DNA from: Muribaculaceae bacterium
Lineage (GTDB): Bacteria; Bacteroidota; Bacteroidia; Bacteroidales; Muribaculaceae
NCBI GenBank assembly: GCA_017427945.1
Contig: JAFRRT010000023.1
Coordinates: forward strand, 27,498 to 91,497
Length of the DNA stretch: 64,000 nucleotides
Direction: 5' to 3'
Below the pieces are notes generated by a model, which did not search any database, had not been told where the DNA came from, and saw only the letters and a list, made by a program, of their open reading frames with translations. This document shows, one piece after another, positions 1-9,883 of the stretch. Numbering within the stretch: the stretch's first letter is position 1; every line of letters begins with the position of its first letter. A program made the translations under genes and the position numbers.

Positions 1-69
1 TCAATCTCAATAGCAAAAAATACAGCTGAAAGCATATTGCAGAAAGCGAACTGAAAAAGACAATAAAGA

Positions 70-2874
70 ATGGCGATAAAGATCAGTAAAGTCATCGCAG
101 ATTTAAATGTGGGAAGGCAGACCATCGAGGAATTCCTGCACAAGAAAGGCATTGAAATCGATGCCAGCATCAACGCGCGCATTCAGGACGACGTGTATGA
201 GATGCTCGTAAAGGAATTCAAACCCGACATGGACCTCAAGTCCAAGTCAGACAAGATGGCCAACGAGCGGCAGAAAGGCAAGGCCAAACAAACTGCAGCC
301 AAAGAGACCCAAGAAATCAAGACTGTCGTGCCTGGACAGAAACCGACTTTCCTGGGAAAGATCGACTTGGAAAGCGCCGGGAAATCAAAGCCCGCCTCCA
401 AGCCTGAGCCCCAGCCCGAGGAAGAAAAGGCTAAGGCAGAGAAGGAAGAAAAGATCCCTGTAGAAAAAGCTGCAAAGAAGCCGGCCGTGAAGAAATCTTC
501 CAAGAAAGACAAGGAGCAGGAGGTTGCTCCCGAGCCCGTAAAAGAGGAAACTGCGCCCGTACAAGAGCCTGAGACGCCCGACATCCAGGAAGTTGTTGAG
601 CAGCCCGTTGAAGAGGTCGATGTACCCGAGAGCCAAAAGGAGGAGGAAGAGGTATTCAAGCCCGTTTCCGAGACCGTTGGCGGCCCGCAACTCAAGGTGG
701 TGGGCAAGGTGGACCTGACTTCCATCAACCAGCAGACTCGTCCGCGCAAGAAATCTAAAGAGGAAAAACGCAACGAGCGCATTGCCAAGGCCCAGGCCGA
801 AGGCGCTGCCAACAAGAAAAAGCGCAAACGCATCGGTAAGGAAAAGATTGACATCGAAGCTGCCGGTAACCAGGCCTCGTTCCCCTCGGGCAAGTCCCGT
901 GGCGGAAAAGACGAAGGCGGCAAGCGCAACAAGGACAAGAAGAGCAACCGCAAGCCCCTCAGGCCCGAAGTCAGTGAGGAAGATGTTCAGCGCCAGATGA
1001 AGGAGACGCTGGCACGCCTTACTGCCAAGAGCACCAAGAAGGCTGCGGCAGCCCGTCGCCGTGAGCGCCGTGAGGAACATCGTGAGGAGGCTCGTGAGGA
1101 AGCCGCAATGGCAGCAGCACAGAGCAAAATTCTGAAGCTCACTGAGTTCGTTACCGCCAATGACCTCGCCAGCATGATGAACGTGCCCATCAACAAGGTT
1201 ATCGCCACTTGTATGAATCTGGGCGTGATGGTGAGCATCAACCAGCGTTTGGATGCCGAGACCATCAACATCGTTGCCGACGAGTTCGGTTTCAAGACCG
1301 AATATACCAGTGCCGAAGTAGCGCAAGCCATCAGCGAGGAAGAGGACGATCCCGCAGATCTCGTTCAGCGTCCTCCCGTTGTCACTGTCATGGGACACGT
1401 CGACCACGGTAAGACTTCGTTGCTTGACTACATCCGCAACTCCAATGTGATTGCCGGTGAGGCAGGTGGTATCACACAGCACATCGGTGCTTATAACGTG
1501 AAGCTGCCCAACGGCCGCCGCATCACCTTCCTTGATACCCCTGGTCATGAGGCATTTACCGCTATGCGTGCCCGTGGTGCCAAGGTCACCGATATTGTTA
1601 TCGTGATTGTCGCTGCCGACGACAGCGTCATGCCGCAGACGGTAGAGGCGCTTAACCACGCATCGGCTGCTGGCGTACCCATCATTTTTGCCATCAACAA
1701 GATTGATAAGCCCGGCGCCAATCCCGAGAAGATTAAGGAGGAGCTCGCCAACATGAATTACCTGGTTGAGGACTGGGGAGGCCAGTACCAGAGTCAGGAC
1801 ATTTCGGCGAAAAAGGGTATCGGCGTGAATGAGCTGATGGAGAAAGTGCTGCTCGAGGCCGACATGCTTGACCTCAAGGCCAACCCCAACCGCAAGGCTA
1901 CGGGTTCCATCATTGAGTCCTCACTCGACAAGGGACGCGGTTACATTGCCACCGTGCTGGTCGACAACGGTACGCTCCACGTGGGTGACATCGTGCTTGC
2001 CGGCACCCATTATGGTAAGGTGAAGGCCATGTTCAACGAGCGTAACTCACGCATCACCGAGAGCGGTCCTTCAACGCCTGCCTTGATTTTGGGTCTTGAC
2101 GGCGCTCCCACCGCCGGTGACAAGTTCAATGTAATGGACACAGACCAGGAGGCACGTCAGATTGCCAACAAGCGTGAGCAGCTGCAGCGTGAGCTGAGCC
2201 GCCGCACCCAGCACCGTATCAACCTTGAGGACATCGGTCGCCGCCGTGCTTTGGGTGAGTTCCATGAACTCAATATCATCGTTAAGGGTGACGTTGACGG
2301 CTCCATCGAGGCTCTGAGCGACTCGCTCATCAAGCTCTCGACTCCCGAGGTTCAGGTGAATGTTATCCACAAGGCTGTCGGTGCTATTACCGAGAGCGAT
2401 GTCACTCTGGCCGCTGCCAGTGATGCCTACATCGTCGGCTTCCAGGTGCGTCCGTCGGCTTCAGCCAAGCGCGCTGCCGAACAGGAAGGTGTTGACATCC
2501 GTCTGTACTCCATCATCTATGATGCCATCGAGGAGGTCAAGAGCGCTATGGAAGGTATGCTCCAGCCCGACATCAAGGAAGAGGTTACCGGAAGCGCCGA
2601 GGTGCGTCAGGTTTACCACATCAGCAAGGTGGGAACCATCGCCGGTGCTATGGTTCTCGAGGGCAAAATCAAGCGTGGCAGCAAGGTACGCCTCATTAGA
2701 GACGGCATTGTTATCCACACTGGAGAGCTGGCTTCGCTTAAGCGCTTCAAGGATGACGCCAAAGAAGTCACCAGCGGCTTTGACTGCGGTTTCAGTCTCA
2801 AGTCCTACAACGACCTCAAGGAAATGGACATCATCGAGGCATTCGAGGAGATTGAGGTCCACAAGACCCTGTAA
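70..2874 (+). CDS. infB: Translation initiation factor IF-2
   Basis: GTPase that brings initiator fMet-tRNA to the 30S subunit and promotes 70S assembly in the cytosol. The protein is 934 residues. Residues 1-50 are an IF-2 N-terminal helical domain, followed by about 300 residues of Lys/Glu/Pro/Ala-rich low-complexity linker, which is long but usual for Bacteroidota. The GTPase core has G1 GHVDHGKT at residues 442-449, DTPGH at 489-493 and NKID at 543-546, followed by the IF-2 beta-barrel and C-terminal fMet-tRNA-binding domains, ending IEVHKTL. The 69 bases upstream show no recognisable promoter, so it is probably transcribed from genes before the window. folK starts 2 bp after the stop, so the two are cotranscribed. 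Confidence 0.98.
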   Translation: MAIKISKVIADLNVGRQTIEEFLHKKGIEIDASINARIQDDVYEMLVKEFKPDMDLKSKSDKMANERQKGKAKQTAAKETQEIKTVVPGQKPTFLGKIDLESAGKSKPASKPEPQPEEEKAKAEKEEKIPVEKAAKKPAVKKSSKKDKEQEVAPEPVKEETAPVQEPETPDIQEVVEQPVEEVDVPESQKEEEEVFKPVSETVGGPQLKVVGKVDLTSINQQTRPRKKSKEEKRNERIAKAQAEGAANKKKRKRIGKEKIDIEAAGNQASFPSGKSRGGKDEGGKRNKDKKSNRKPLRPEVSEEDVQRQMKETLARLTAKSTKKAAAARRRERREEHREEAREEAAMAAAQSKILKLTEFVTANDLASMMNVPINKVIATCMNLGVMVSINQRLDAETINIVADEFGFKTEYTSAEVAQAISEEEDDPADLVQRPPVVTVMGHVDHGKTSLLDYIRNSNVIAGEAGGITQHIGAYNVKLPNGRRITFLDTPGHEAFTAMRARGAKVTDIVIVIVAADDSVMPQTVEALNHASAAGVPIIFAINKIDKPGANPEKIKEELANMNYLVEDWGGQYQSQDISAKKGIGVNELMEKVLLEADMLDLKANPNRKATGSIIESSLDKGRGYIATVLVDNGTLHVGDIVLAGTHYGKVKAMFNERNSRITESGPSTPALILGLDGAPTAGDKFNVMDTDQEARQIANKREQLQRELSRRTQHRINLEDIGRRRALGEFHELNIIVKGDVDGSIEALSDSLIKLSTPEVQVNVIHKAVGAITESDVTLAAASDAYIVGFQVRPSASAKRAAEQEGVDIRLYSIIYDAIEEVKSAMEGMLQPDIKEEVTGSAEVRQVYHISKVGTIAGAMVLEGKIKRGSKVRLIRDGIVIHTGELASLKRFKDDAKEVTSGFDCGFSLKSYNDLKEMDIIEAFEEIEVHKTL

Positions 2875-2876
2875 CA

Positions 2877-3338
2877 ATGAATTATTACCTGAATATAGGT
2901 AGCAACATTGGCGACCGGCGCGATAACCTCTATCGCGCCGTCGTCGCTTTATCGGCGGGAACAGGCGGCTGTGCGGTCTCCTCCATCGTCGAGAGCGAAC
3001 CCTGGGGTTTTGAAAGCGAGAACAGGTTTATGAATCTGGGAGTACACCTCTACAGCGACTTGGAGCCCCTGGTGATGCTGGAACACATTCATGAGATTGA
3101 GCGCCGATTGGGCAGCGCGGCACATCGTGATGCACAAGGGGGATACATCGACCGCTTGGTGGACATCGACATCATGGCCATCGATGACATTGTGATTGAT
3201 ACCCCTACCCTGCAAGTGCCGCACCCACATCTCCCAGAGCGCGATTTCTTCCTGCGACCCATGATGCAGTTAGCCCCCGACTGGAGACATCCCATAACGG
3301 GCCTCACGGCTGAGCAAATGCTAACTTACTTGCCGTAG
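2877..3338 (+). CDS. folK: 2-amino-4-hydroxy-6-hydroxymethyldihydropteridine pyrophosphokinase
   Basis: Transfers pyrophosphate from ATP to 6-hydroxymethyl-dihydropterin, the step before dihydropteroate synthase in folate synthesis. The 153-residue length fits single-domain HPPK. The N-terminus YYLNIGSNIGDRRDNL is the family opening. GGYIDRLVDIDI followed by the PHPHLPERDFFL block carries the Mg/ATP-binding Asp pair and the substrate loop. It starts 2 bp after infB in the same operon. Its 3' end overlaps the convergent AraC gene by 13 bp, so the two genes share their stop region. Confidence 0.94.
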   Translation: MNYYLNIGSNIGDRRDNLYRAVVALSAGTGGCAVSSIVESEPWGFESENRFMNLGVHLYSDLEPLVMLEHIHEIERRLGSAAHRDAQGGYIDRLVDIDIMAIDDIVIDTPTLQVPHPHLPERDFFLRPMMQLAPDWRHPITGLTAEQMLTYLP

Positions 3339-4222
3339 TTGTTGACCTTGCGGTAATTGTTGGGCGAAAGGCCCAAATGCTTTTTCACATATTTTCCAAA
3401 GAATGAGAGGTTGTCAAAGCCCATCTTGGCGGCAACTTCCTTAATGCTCAAGTCACTGTATAGCAGCAGTTGCTTAATGCGACTGATGGCAGCGTTGGCG
3501 ATGAGTTCGCTGGCCGTGAAATCGCTGTGCTTGCGACACACGCTGGTGAGGTATTTGGGAGAGACACACAACTCGTCGGCATAGGACTTGACACTGCGGT
3601 TCACATTGCTGTTCTCGGCTATCAGGAACATAAAACGCCTAAAGATTCTGTCACCTTGCCTGAGCATGTCTTCCTCATTGCCGCTGTTCAGGTGCTTGTT
3701 GATGTTTGAAAGCAGGTCATAGGCAAAGCAGCGGATGATATCGCGAACCGTCTCACGGCCAAAGTTCATTTCCTGATGGTCCATCTTGAAGACCAGCAGT
3801 TCATAGTATTTCATCATCAGGTCCACCTCGTTCTGTTCGAGTTTGATGACAGGATTGGCCATGATGTGCATGATAGACTGCAGCAGGCTCTTATTGAAGA
3901 AGGCAAAACCCATGTCGGTACTCATGGCACAGATGATGCAACTGAAATTCTCGGTATGACGCACATTGTCAACCACCATCTTGCGGTCAACAAACAGCGA
4001 GCTGTTCCTGTCCAACTGGTAGTTGACACCGTTCAGGCCAAGCGTGAGCCGCCCCTCAGTCACAATGACATAGGCGATGAAGTTGACCTTGAATTGCTTC
4101 ATCAAGCCTGGTATCGACGTGATGTTGTCGGCAAAATAAATTTCGCCGTCATTGTATTTGAGGTTATGATAGACCTGAGGCACGTCATGCAGGTCCAGCT
4201 CGGTGATATTCTTCGGTTCCAT
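3326..4222 (-). CDS. AraC-family transcriptional regulator
   Basis: A 298-residue DNA-binding regulator. The N-terminal ~190 residues look like a cupin-type ligand or dimerisation domain. The C-terminal ~90 residues hold two helix-turn-helix units, with the AraC signature around IKEVAAKMGFDNLSFFGKYV and the terminal P-x-x-Y-R (SPNNYRK). The effector is not evident. It is divergent from the glycosyltransferase pair at 4499-6455. The 276-bp gap between them holds a promoter flanked by inverted 11-bp arms (4346-4426), a plausible operator for this protein, although no contact is proven. Convergent overlap with folK is 13 bp. Confidence 0.92.
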   Translation of the reverse strand: MEPKNITELDLHDVPQVYHNLKYNDGEIYFADNITSIPGLMKQFKVNFIAYVIVTEGRLTLGLNGVNYQLDRNSSLFVDRKMVVDNVRHTENFSCIICAMSTDMGFAFFNKSLLQSIMHIMANPVIKLEQNEVDLMMKYYELLVFKMDHQEMNFGRETVRDIIRCFAYDLLSNINKHLNSGNEEDMLRQGDRIFRRFMFLIAENSNVNRSVKSYADELCVSPKYLTSVCRKHSDFTASELIANAAISRIKQLLLYSDLSIKEVAAKMGFDNLSFFGKYVKKHLGLSPNNYRKVNNYGK

Positions 4223-4345
4223 AACTGAGTTTACATTTTGGCTGCGAAGATATCAACAAATTCCCGAAAACACAATCTTTTATAGCATAAACGTGATTTC
4301 ATTCCCCACCCCGTCATCATTACTTCAACCCTGTTTCACCAGCGC

Positions 4346-4426
4346 CGTCATGTCGCAAACATGACTTTTTCCCAAGAACATGCCTTTTTTACAAAAAAAA
4401 ATCCTAACTTTGTCAGCGACATGACG
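4346..4426. promoter_or_regulatory. Perfect 11-bp inverted repeat bracketing a promoter
   Basis: CGTCATGTCGC at 4346-4356 is repeated in inverse orientation, GCGACATGACG, at 4416-4426. A third half-site CATGAC lies at 4360-4365, forming GTCATG-N7-CATGAC with the left arm. The arms enclose the -7 element at 4405-4412. The arrangement suggests an operator, possibly for the divergent AraC protein. It could also fold as a stem in the transcript only if transcription began further upstream. Confidence 0.45.
4405..4412 (+). promoter_or_regulatory. Bacteroidota -7 element for the glycosyltransferase pair
   Basis: TAACTTTG matches the Bacteroidota sigma-ABfr -7 consensus TAnnTTTG. It lies about 87 bp upstream of the first glycosyltransferase start. 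The -33 TTTG is not convincing. The upstream DNA is an A/T-rich run. Confidence 0.55.
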
Positions 4427-4498
4427 AATAAGGGGCGCAACAAACCTTCAGCCCCTTGTTTCCGTTGACTGTATTATTGATAACTACGACCTACATTT

Positions 4499-5326
4499 AT
4501 GTCTGATTCTAATGATACCATACGCGTTTCGGTGATTATCGGCATATTTAATTGCGCGCCTACCCTTGTCGAGGCACTGGACTCGCTTTATGCTCAGACC
4601 TACCAAAACTTCAAAATCATCTTGTGTGAAGACGGTTCCAGCGACAACACTTATGAGGTGGCAAAGCAATATGCCTCACAGCACGATAATATCATCCTCA
4701 TACGCAACGAGAGGAATATGGGCCTCAACCACACCCTGAACCGTTGCCTTGAGCTTGCCGACACCGAGTATGTCGCACGCATGGACGGTGATGACATCTC
4801 ATTGCCCGAACGCTTCGAGAAAGAGGTGCGTTTCCTTGATGAGCATCCCGAATACGCTTTCGTGAGTGCTCCCATGATCTACTTTGACGAGCAGGGTGAA
4901 TTCAAGCGAGGCAGGCAATTCAACAACCCGACCGGACTGGATTACCTTAATGGACGTACTTACTGCCATGCCCCCGTGATGATGCGTCGCACGGCCTATG
5001 AAGCAGTCGGCGGATATACCGTCTCTGACTATCTGCTTAGGCTGGAAGATCAGCACCTGTGGTACAAACTCTACTGCCAGGGATACAAGGGTTATTGTCT
5101 GGAAGAGCCGCTCTACATGATGCGTGACGACCGCAATGCAACCCGTAGACGCAACTTCAAAGCACGCCGCAACGAGATGTTCATGCGCCTGCGTATCTGC
5201 CGCAAGTTTCATCTTGCATGGTGGCATTACCCCGAGAGTATCATTGTCCCCATGATAAAGTGGGCAATGCCCACCTCGCTCTATGAGCATTACCACCGCA
5301 AAGCCAAGAATTCAAAAAAGAGCTAA
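4499..5326 (+). CDS. Family 2 glycosyltransferase
   Basis: A 275-residue GT-A-fold inverting glycosyltransferase, likely building a cell-surface polysaccharide. The N-terminal VSVIIGIFNCAPTLVEALDS and CEDGSSDNT blocks are the GT2 nucleotide-binding region. RMDGDDIS carries the DxD-type metal-binding motif. A later conserved LRLEDQHLW provides the usual ED catalytic pair. There are no membrane helices, so it acts on the cytosolic side. The donor and acceptor cannot be told from sequence. It is followed after 10 bp by a GT4 gene, so the two probably act on one glycan. No polymerase or flippase is present nearby, which differs from a full capsule locus. Confidence 0.92.
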   Translation: MSDSNDTIRVSVIIGIFNCAPTLVEALDSLYAQTYQNFKIILCEDGSSDNTYEVAKQYASQHDNIILIRNERNMGLNHTLNRCLELADTEYVARMDGDDISLPERFEKEVRFLDEHPEYAFVSAPMIYFDEQGEFKRGRQFNNPTGLDYLNGRTYCHAPVMMRRTAYEAVGGYTVSDYLLRLEDQHLWYKLYCQGYKGYCLEEPLYMMRDDRNATRRRNFKARRNEMFMRLRICRKFHLAWWHYPESIIVPMIKWAMPTSLYEHYHRKAKNSKKS

Positions 5327-5336
5327 ACAACACATT

Positions 5337-6455
5337 ATGAAAATCCTTTTCAACAATAACAATTTATCTGGTCTTGTCATCTTCAGAATTGACATTATTA
5401 ATCACTTTATTTCTGAAGGGCACGAAGTCATCCTCGTCTCACCTAAAGGCAACAATGAGGACATGAAAAAGATTCCTCAACAAGCCAAGTTCATCCCAAT
5501 CAACGTGAACAGGACTTCAACAGGCATAGCCGAAAACATCAAGTACTTGAAACAGTTAAATAAAGTCCTGAAGGCCGAAAAGCCCGACTATATGTTTAAC
5601 TTCACCATCAAGCCCAACGTTTACGGCTCAATTGCAGCCAAGCTACAAGGCGTCCCCAGTACATGTATGATTGCCGGATTAGGTTATGCTTTTTCACACA
5701 ATGACTTCAAGTCTAAGGTAGCAAGAGCCCTATACCGCTTCAGCATGAAATTCACCCAACACATCATGGTATTGAACGAAAGCAACTACAAGACTGTTAT
5801 CGAGAAAAAGATAAGTTCAGAGAATAAAGTCATCTGGCTTCGTGGTGGCGAGGGTGTGAATCTGAACAATTATCCTTTTTACGACAACACGGCTGATGAC
5901 ACAAGATTTGTTTTCATTGCACGACTCATTCCCGATAAAGGATACCGCGAATTCACCCAAGCCGCCAAAGCCGTCAAAGACAAGTATGCCAACGTGCATT
6001 TCCACGTCATCGGCGGCTATGATGAAGGCTATCCAAATGCAATAACCAAAGCTGAGGTTGAGCGGGACGTGGAAAACGGTTATATTGAGTATCTAGGCAC
6101 CTTCAGCAATATGCTTGAGGTGTACAGCCGCCCGGGAACGGTCATCACCATCCCATCTTACTACAGCGAGGGGTTGAACAGGTCCCTCATGGAGGCTTGC
6201 TCATGCGGTAAACCCATTATCACAACAAACATCTTTGGATGTAAAGAGACCGTTGAGGACGGCGTGAACGGCTTCCTGGTCGAGCCCAAGAACGTGCAAT
6301 CGCTCGTGGATGCCATCACCCGCTACATTGAACTCAGCAAGGAGCAAAAGCGTCAGATGTCTCTTGAAAGCCGTAAGTTTGCCCAAAGCCGCTTCGACGT
6401 CAATAATGTGATTGCCGTCTATGACGACATTATCACTAAAGCCATCAAAGCCTGA
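5337..6455 (+). CDS. Family 4 glycosyltransferase
   Basis: A 372-residue GT-B-fold retaining glycosyltransferase. The N-terminal domain has the acceptor-side fold (LVIFRIDIINHFISEGHEV). The C-terminal domain opens with FVFIARLIPDKGYREF and carries the family signature SEGLNRSLMEACSCGKPIIT, followed by GCKETVEDGVNGFLV for nucleotide-sugar binding. An upstream in-frame ATG at 5283 would overlap the previous gene by 44 bp. The ATG at 5337 gives the family N-terminus MKILFNNNN and a 10-bp gap, so I chose it. The sequence resembles capsule or LPS galactosyl- or glucosyltransferases, but the sugar is unknown. Confidence 0.92.
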   Translation: MKILFNNNNLSGLVIFRIDIINHFISEGHEVILVSPKGNNEDMKKIPQQAKFIPINVNRTSTGIAENIKYLKQLNKVLKAEKPDYMFNFTIKPNVYGSIAAKLQGVPSTCMIAGLGYAFSHNDFKSKVARALYRFSMKFTQHIMVLNESNYKTVIEKKISSENKVIWLRGGEGVNLNNYPFYDNTADDTRFVFIARLIPDKGYREFTQAAKAVKDKYANVHFHVIGGYDEGYPNAITKAEVERDVENGYIEYLGTFSNMLEVYSRPGTVITIPSYYSEGLNRSLMEACSCGKPIITTNIFGCKETVEDGVNGFLVEPKNVQSLVDAITRYIELSKEQKRQMSLESRKFAQSRFDVNNVIAVYDDIITKAIKA

Positions 6456-6484
6456 CACTTTCTAAAAGCTATATACATTAAATG

Positions 6485-6517
6485 AAAAGCGTCGACAGAC
6501 AAACTGCCGGCGCTTTC
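6485..6517 (+). terminator. Hairpin after the glycosyltransferase operon
   Basis: A 14-bp stem (6485-6498 with 6504-6517) contains one G-T pair and one A-C mismatch, around a 5-base loop. It lies 29 bp after the GT4 stop. The following bases are T-rich but not a clean T-run, so termination may be partial. Confidence 0.5.
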
Positions 6518-6531
6518 AGATTATTGCATTA

Positions 6532-6606
6532 TGGTACTCCCGCTGGGAATCGAACCCAAATCTAAGGTTTAGGAAACCTCCATTCTATCCATTGAACTAC
6601 AGGAGC
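6532..6606 (-). tRNA. tRNA-Arg (anticodon CCT)
   Basis: The reverse strand folds into a full cloverleaf. The acceptor GCTCCTG pairs with CGGGAGT, and the D stem is GTTC/GAAT. The anticodon stem GAGGT/ACCTT carries the loop TTCCTAA, so the anticodon is CCT and reads AGG. The T arm contains GGTTCGATTCC. The discriminator A is followed by an encoded CCA. It lies 64 bp downstream of secDF on the same strand with no promoter of its own that I can see. Confidence 0.95.
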
Positions 6607-6612
6607 ATCATC

Positions 6613-6653
6613 AAATCGGTTGGTGACGGTTTGGCACTGTCGCCAACCGATTT
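6613..6653 (-). terminator. Strong 15-bp hairpin between secDF and tRNA-Arg
   Basis: AAATCGGTTGGTGAC at 6613-6627 pairs with 6639-6653 with only one G-T pair and an 11-base loop. It is 17 bp after the secDF stop and ends 6 bp before the 5' end of tRNA-Arg. There is no T-run after it on the reverse strand. It may terminate secDF incompletely or act as a processing signal for the tRNA. Confidence 0.6.
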
Positions 6654-6670
6654 GCCTTAAGTTTCAAGGT

Positions 6671-9600
6671 TTACTTCCTGGCAGTTGCCAAGGCAGCCTC
6701 CTTCTTGTCACTGCGACGCGCAATCCAGTAAGCTACAGGAGATGCGATGAACAGTGACGAGCAGGTACCGATGATAACACCGAGGATCATTGCGAAGATG
6801 AAGCTGCGGATTGACTCACCACCCAGGAACAACATGATGAACAGCACGAGCAAGGTCGTGATAGAGGTCATCATGGTACGTGACAACGTGCTGCACAGCG
6901 CCTTGTTGAAGGTAGTGTACAGATCCTGCTTGGGATAGAGCTTGCGGTACTCACGCACACGGTCAAATACAACCACGGTATCGTTCACCTGATAACCGAT
7001 AACGGTCAGGATAGCGGCGATGAACGTCTGGTCAATCTCCATCGAGAAGGGCAGCATACCATGCAGGTTGTAGAAGCCGATAACCACAAACGACGTGAAC
7101 GCAACGGCAGCAAGAGCGCCGATAGAGAACGCGATGTTGCGGAAACGGAACAGGATATACAACGCCATGGCGAGCAGCGAGAACAGCACAGCCCATACAG
7201 CCTGACGGGTCATGTCACTTGCGATGCTCGGGCCCACAGTCTCACTCGACAGTACACCCACGCTCTCGTTAGAAGTGCTGAAGTCCTCTTTGCTCATCGA
7301 GCCGAGCTCACTCTTCAAACCGTTGTAGAGCTTATCCATGATTTCATCGTCAACGCCTTCGCTGGTGTCGTTGATCTTGTAGTTGGTCGAAACACGCACC
7401 TTGGTGTCGTTATCGATGGTGATCACCGAAGTATTGGCACCAGGGAACTGCTCTTCAAGCTGAGCATCCAAAGCCAAGGTCGATACAGGATGGTCAAATT
7501 GAACCACGAAGTTGCGACCACCTGAGAAGTCGATACCACGGTTCAGACCACGCAGGCCGAACAAAGCGCCCATGATCACGATGAGAGCCAACGCGATGAA
7601 GGCAGTCTTCTTGGCAGCGCCCATAAAGTCAAAGCTGACATTCTGGAGCAAGTTGCGGGTCAACGGAGTGGTAAAGGTCATCTTGTCGAAGGTACCCTTG
7701 TTCACGAAGTGCTCCATCACCAGACGGGTTGCGAATACTGCTGTGAAGAACGAGCAGCAAATACCAATTACCAGGGTAACGGCAAAACCGCGGATGGGAC
7801 CTGAACCGAGCAGGATCAGGATGATACCCGTAATGATGGTGGTCAAGTTAGAGTCGAAGATGGCCGAGAACGCGTTCTTGTAACCGTCGCTCACAGCAGC
7901 CTTCAGGCCCTTACCTGCACGCAATTCCTCCTTACAACGTTCAAAGATAAGCACGTTGGCGTCCACCGCCATACCCAGCGTCAGCACGATACCGGCGATA
8001 CCAGGCAGGGTAAGTACGCTCTGGAACGAGGCAAGAATACCGATGGTGAAGAAGAGGTTCATCAACAGACCCAGGTTAGCAATGTTACCGGCATAAACAC
8101 CGTAAGTGCAAACCATGAAGATCATCAACAGAATCAAGGCAACGATGAACGAAATCACACCCTTGCGGATGGACTCCTTACCCAGCGACGGACCAATCAC
8201 ACTTTCACTGGCCACGTTAACGCGGGCAACCATCTTACCTGACTCAAGCACGTTTGCAAGGTCACCAGCCTCTTCAACAGTGAAGCGACCGCTGATCTGC
8301 GAACGACCACCGTCAATCTGGCTGTTCACATTGGGGAACGAATAAACCTGGTCATCGAGTACGATGGCGATAGCCTTGCCGATGTTCTGACCGGTGATGC
8401 GGCTCCAGTTACGGGCACCCTCATCATTCATGGTCATCGACACGATCTGACCCTGCAGGTTGTCAAACTCACTGGTAGCGCGGGTAACGACGTCACCGTT
8501 CAGGACGGGCTGGCCGTTAACAGTGCGCAATGCAACGAGCTGGAAGGCCTCATGACCACCCTGCATCTTCTCGGGCTTAACGGTCCAAGCCAGCTTCAAG
8601 TCAGCGGGCAGAATCGTCTTGGCAACCGGCGACCTCAGGATAGCGTTCACAGCTGCGGTGTCAGCAGCGCTGACATAACCCACAACGGGCGAACCAGCCT
8701 GAGCGCTTGCCAGAGCCTCAAAACCAGTGAGCTGGGCAAGAGTCAGAGCACCCTCAGTCTTCTTGGGCTCTTCCTTCTTAGCCTCTTCAGCCTTGGCAGT
8801 AGCCTCAGCCTCGGCCTTTGCGGGCTCTGCAGCAGCTTCCTCGGCAGGAGCCTCGGCATTCTCAGCAGTAGCCTCTTCGGCAGCAACGGTCTTGTTGGCC
8901 TGAGCCTGGTCACTGAGCTGACGCAACGAACCGACGATATCGGCCAGCGTATAGGTCTCGTAGAACTCCAGGTTAGCAGCGCCCTGCAACAGTTTGCGAA
9001 CGCGCTCGGGTTCCTTCACACCAGGGAGCTCGAGCAGGATGCGACCGGTGCTCTGCAGCTTCTGGATGTTGGGCTGTACCACACCGAAGCGGTCGATACG
9101 GTTGCGCAGCACCTTGTAGGAGTTGTCAACCATAGCGTTCACCTCATCGTTGAGGATATTCTGCACCTCACCATCATTGGCATTGGGTTTCTCCTTGATT
9201 CTCTCAATGTTGCGGAAAATCTGAGCCAAGCTGCCCTCGGGAGCAAGCTTCTTGTACTCCTTGCAGAAGGAGCCCACGAAGTCGTCCTGAGCGGTCTGGT
9301 TCTTGGAGACATTCTCGATGGCCTGGTTAAACTTCTTATCTGGATTATTGTTCGCGAGCGCGCGCAAGATGTCGGGCACCGAAATCTGCAGTGTCACGTT
9401 CATACCACCCTTCAAGTCAAGGCCGAGGCCTAACTCTTTCTCACGAACCTGCTGGAAGGTGTAATATCCAAGGTACACCTTCTCATTGGCGAGGGAGTCC
9501 AAACACTCATTCAAAGCTGCTTTGTATTTCTCATTGCTCGTGTCCGGGCTCTTGATGCCGGCAGCGGCAAGGGCCTTCTGCTCTGCCTTGTTCTGGTAGT

Positions 9601-9688
9601 GATTGCTCACAAACGTGAACGACAGGTAGAAAGCGCAAATCAACAACAGTGCATAAGTAAGGACTCTAATAAAACCTTTAGTTTGCAT
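6671..9688 (-). CDS. secDF: Fused protein translocase subunit SecDF
   Basis: Proton-driven inner-membrane component that works with SecYEG and SecA to pull exported proteins across the membrane. The protein is 1005 residues with SecD and SecF in one chain, the usual Bacteroidota form. Residues 9-27 are the first membrane helix, and DLKGGMNVTL at 91-100 is the SecD signature. The SecD membrane half holds GMAVDANVLIFERCKEEL near 567. The SecF half (about 680-1005) has GIDFSGGRNFVVQFD near 716 and GYQVNDTVVVFDRVREYR near 900. Residues 265-311 are an Ala/Glu/Lys-rich low-complexity insertion in the periplasmic P1 region. It stands alone between two hairpins, with a -7 element at 9748-9755. Confidence 0.98.
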   Translation of the reverse strand: MQTKGFIRVLTYALLLICAFYLSFTFVSNHYQNKAEQKALAAAGIKSPDTSNEKYKAALNECLDSLANEKVYLGYYTFQQVREKELGLGLDLKGGMNVTLQISVPDILRALANNNPDKKFNQAIENVSKNQTAQDDFVGSFCKEYKKLAPEGSLAQIFRNIERIKEKPNANDGEVQNILNDEVNAMVDNSYKVLRNRIDRFGVVQPNIQKLQSTGRILLELPGVKEPERVRKLLQGAANLEFYETYTLADIVGSLRQLSDQAQANKTVAAEEATAENAEAPAEEAAAEPAKAEAEATAKAEEAKKEEPKKTEGALTLAQLTGFEALASAQAGSPVVGYVSAADTAAVNAILRSPVAKTILPADLKLAWTVKPEKMQGGHEAFQLVALRTVNGQPVLNGDVVTRATSEFDNLQGQIVSMTMNDEGARNWSRITGQNIGKAIAIVLDDQVYSFPNVNSQIDGGRSQISGRFTVEEAGDLANVLESGKMVARVNVASESVIGPSLGKESIRKGVISFIVALILLMIFMVCTYGVYAGNIANLGLLMNLFFTIGILASFQSVLTLPGIAGIVLTLGMAVDANVLIFERCKEELRAGKGLKAAVSDGYKNAFSAIFDSNLTTIITGIILILLGSGPIRGFAVTLVIGICCSFFTAVFATRLVMEHFVNKGTFDKMTFTTPLTRNLLQNVSFDFMGAAKKTAFIALALIVIMGALFGLRGLNRGIDFSGGRNFVVQFDHPVSTLALDAQLEEQFPGANTSVITIDNDTKVRVSTNYKINDTSEGVDDEIMDKLYNGLKSELGSMSKEDFSTSNESVGVLSSETVGPSIASDMTRQAVWAVLFSLLAMALYILFRFRNIAFSIGALAAVAFTSFVVIGFYNLHGMLPFSMEIDQTFIAAILTVIGYQVNDTVVVFDRVREYRKLYPKQDLYTTFNKALCSTLSRTMMTSITTLLVLFIMLFLGGESIRSFIFAMILGVIIGTCSSLFIASPVAYWIARRSDKKEAALATARK

Positions 9689-9747
9689 TTTGTTAAATAT
9701 TTAATAAATTTTGTTAATTTTCGTCTTAACCTAAATTTTTGAGCCTG

Positions 9748-9755
9748 CAAATATA
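9748..9755 (-). promoter_or_regulatory. -7 promoter element for secDF
   Basis: The reverse strand reads TATATTTG, matching TAnnTTTG, about 60 bp before the secDF start. No clear -33 element is visible. Confidence 0.55.
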
Positions 9756-9883
9756 CACCTTTTTCTTCATCTGGGGCATAATTTTTCCAACTTTTTGCTC
9801 ATACGTTATTCATTTTAAAGGAAAAACCGCTTTTTCACCACTCTCAGAGCACCCCTCTTCATGCATTTTTCATCAAATTTCAT

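Noticed and set aside
385-1659. A 424-codon frame opposite infB
   Set aside because: Antisense of the IF-2 linker and GTPase domain. No family motif.
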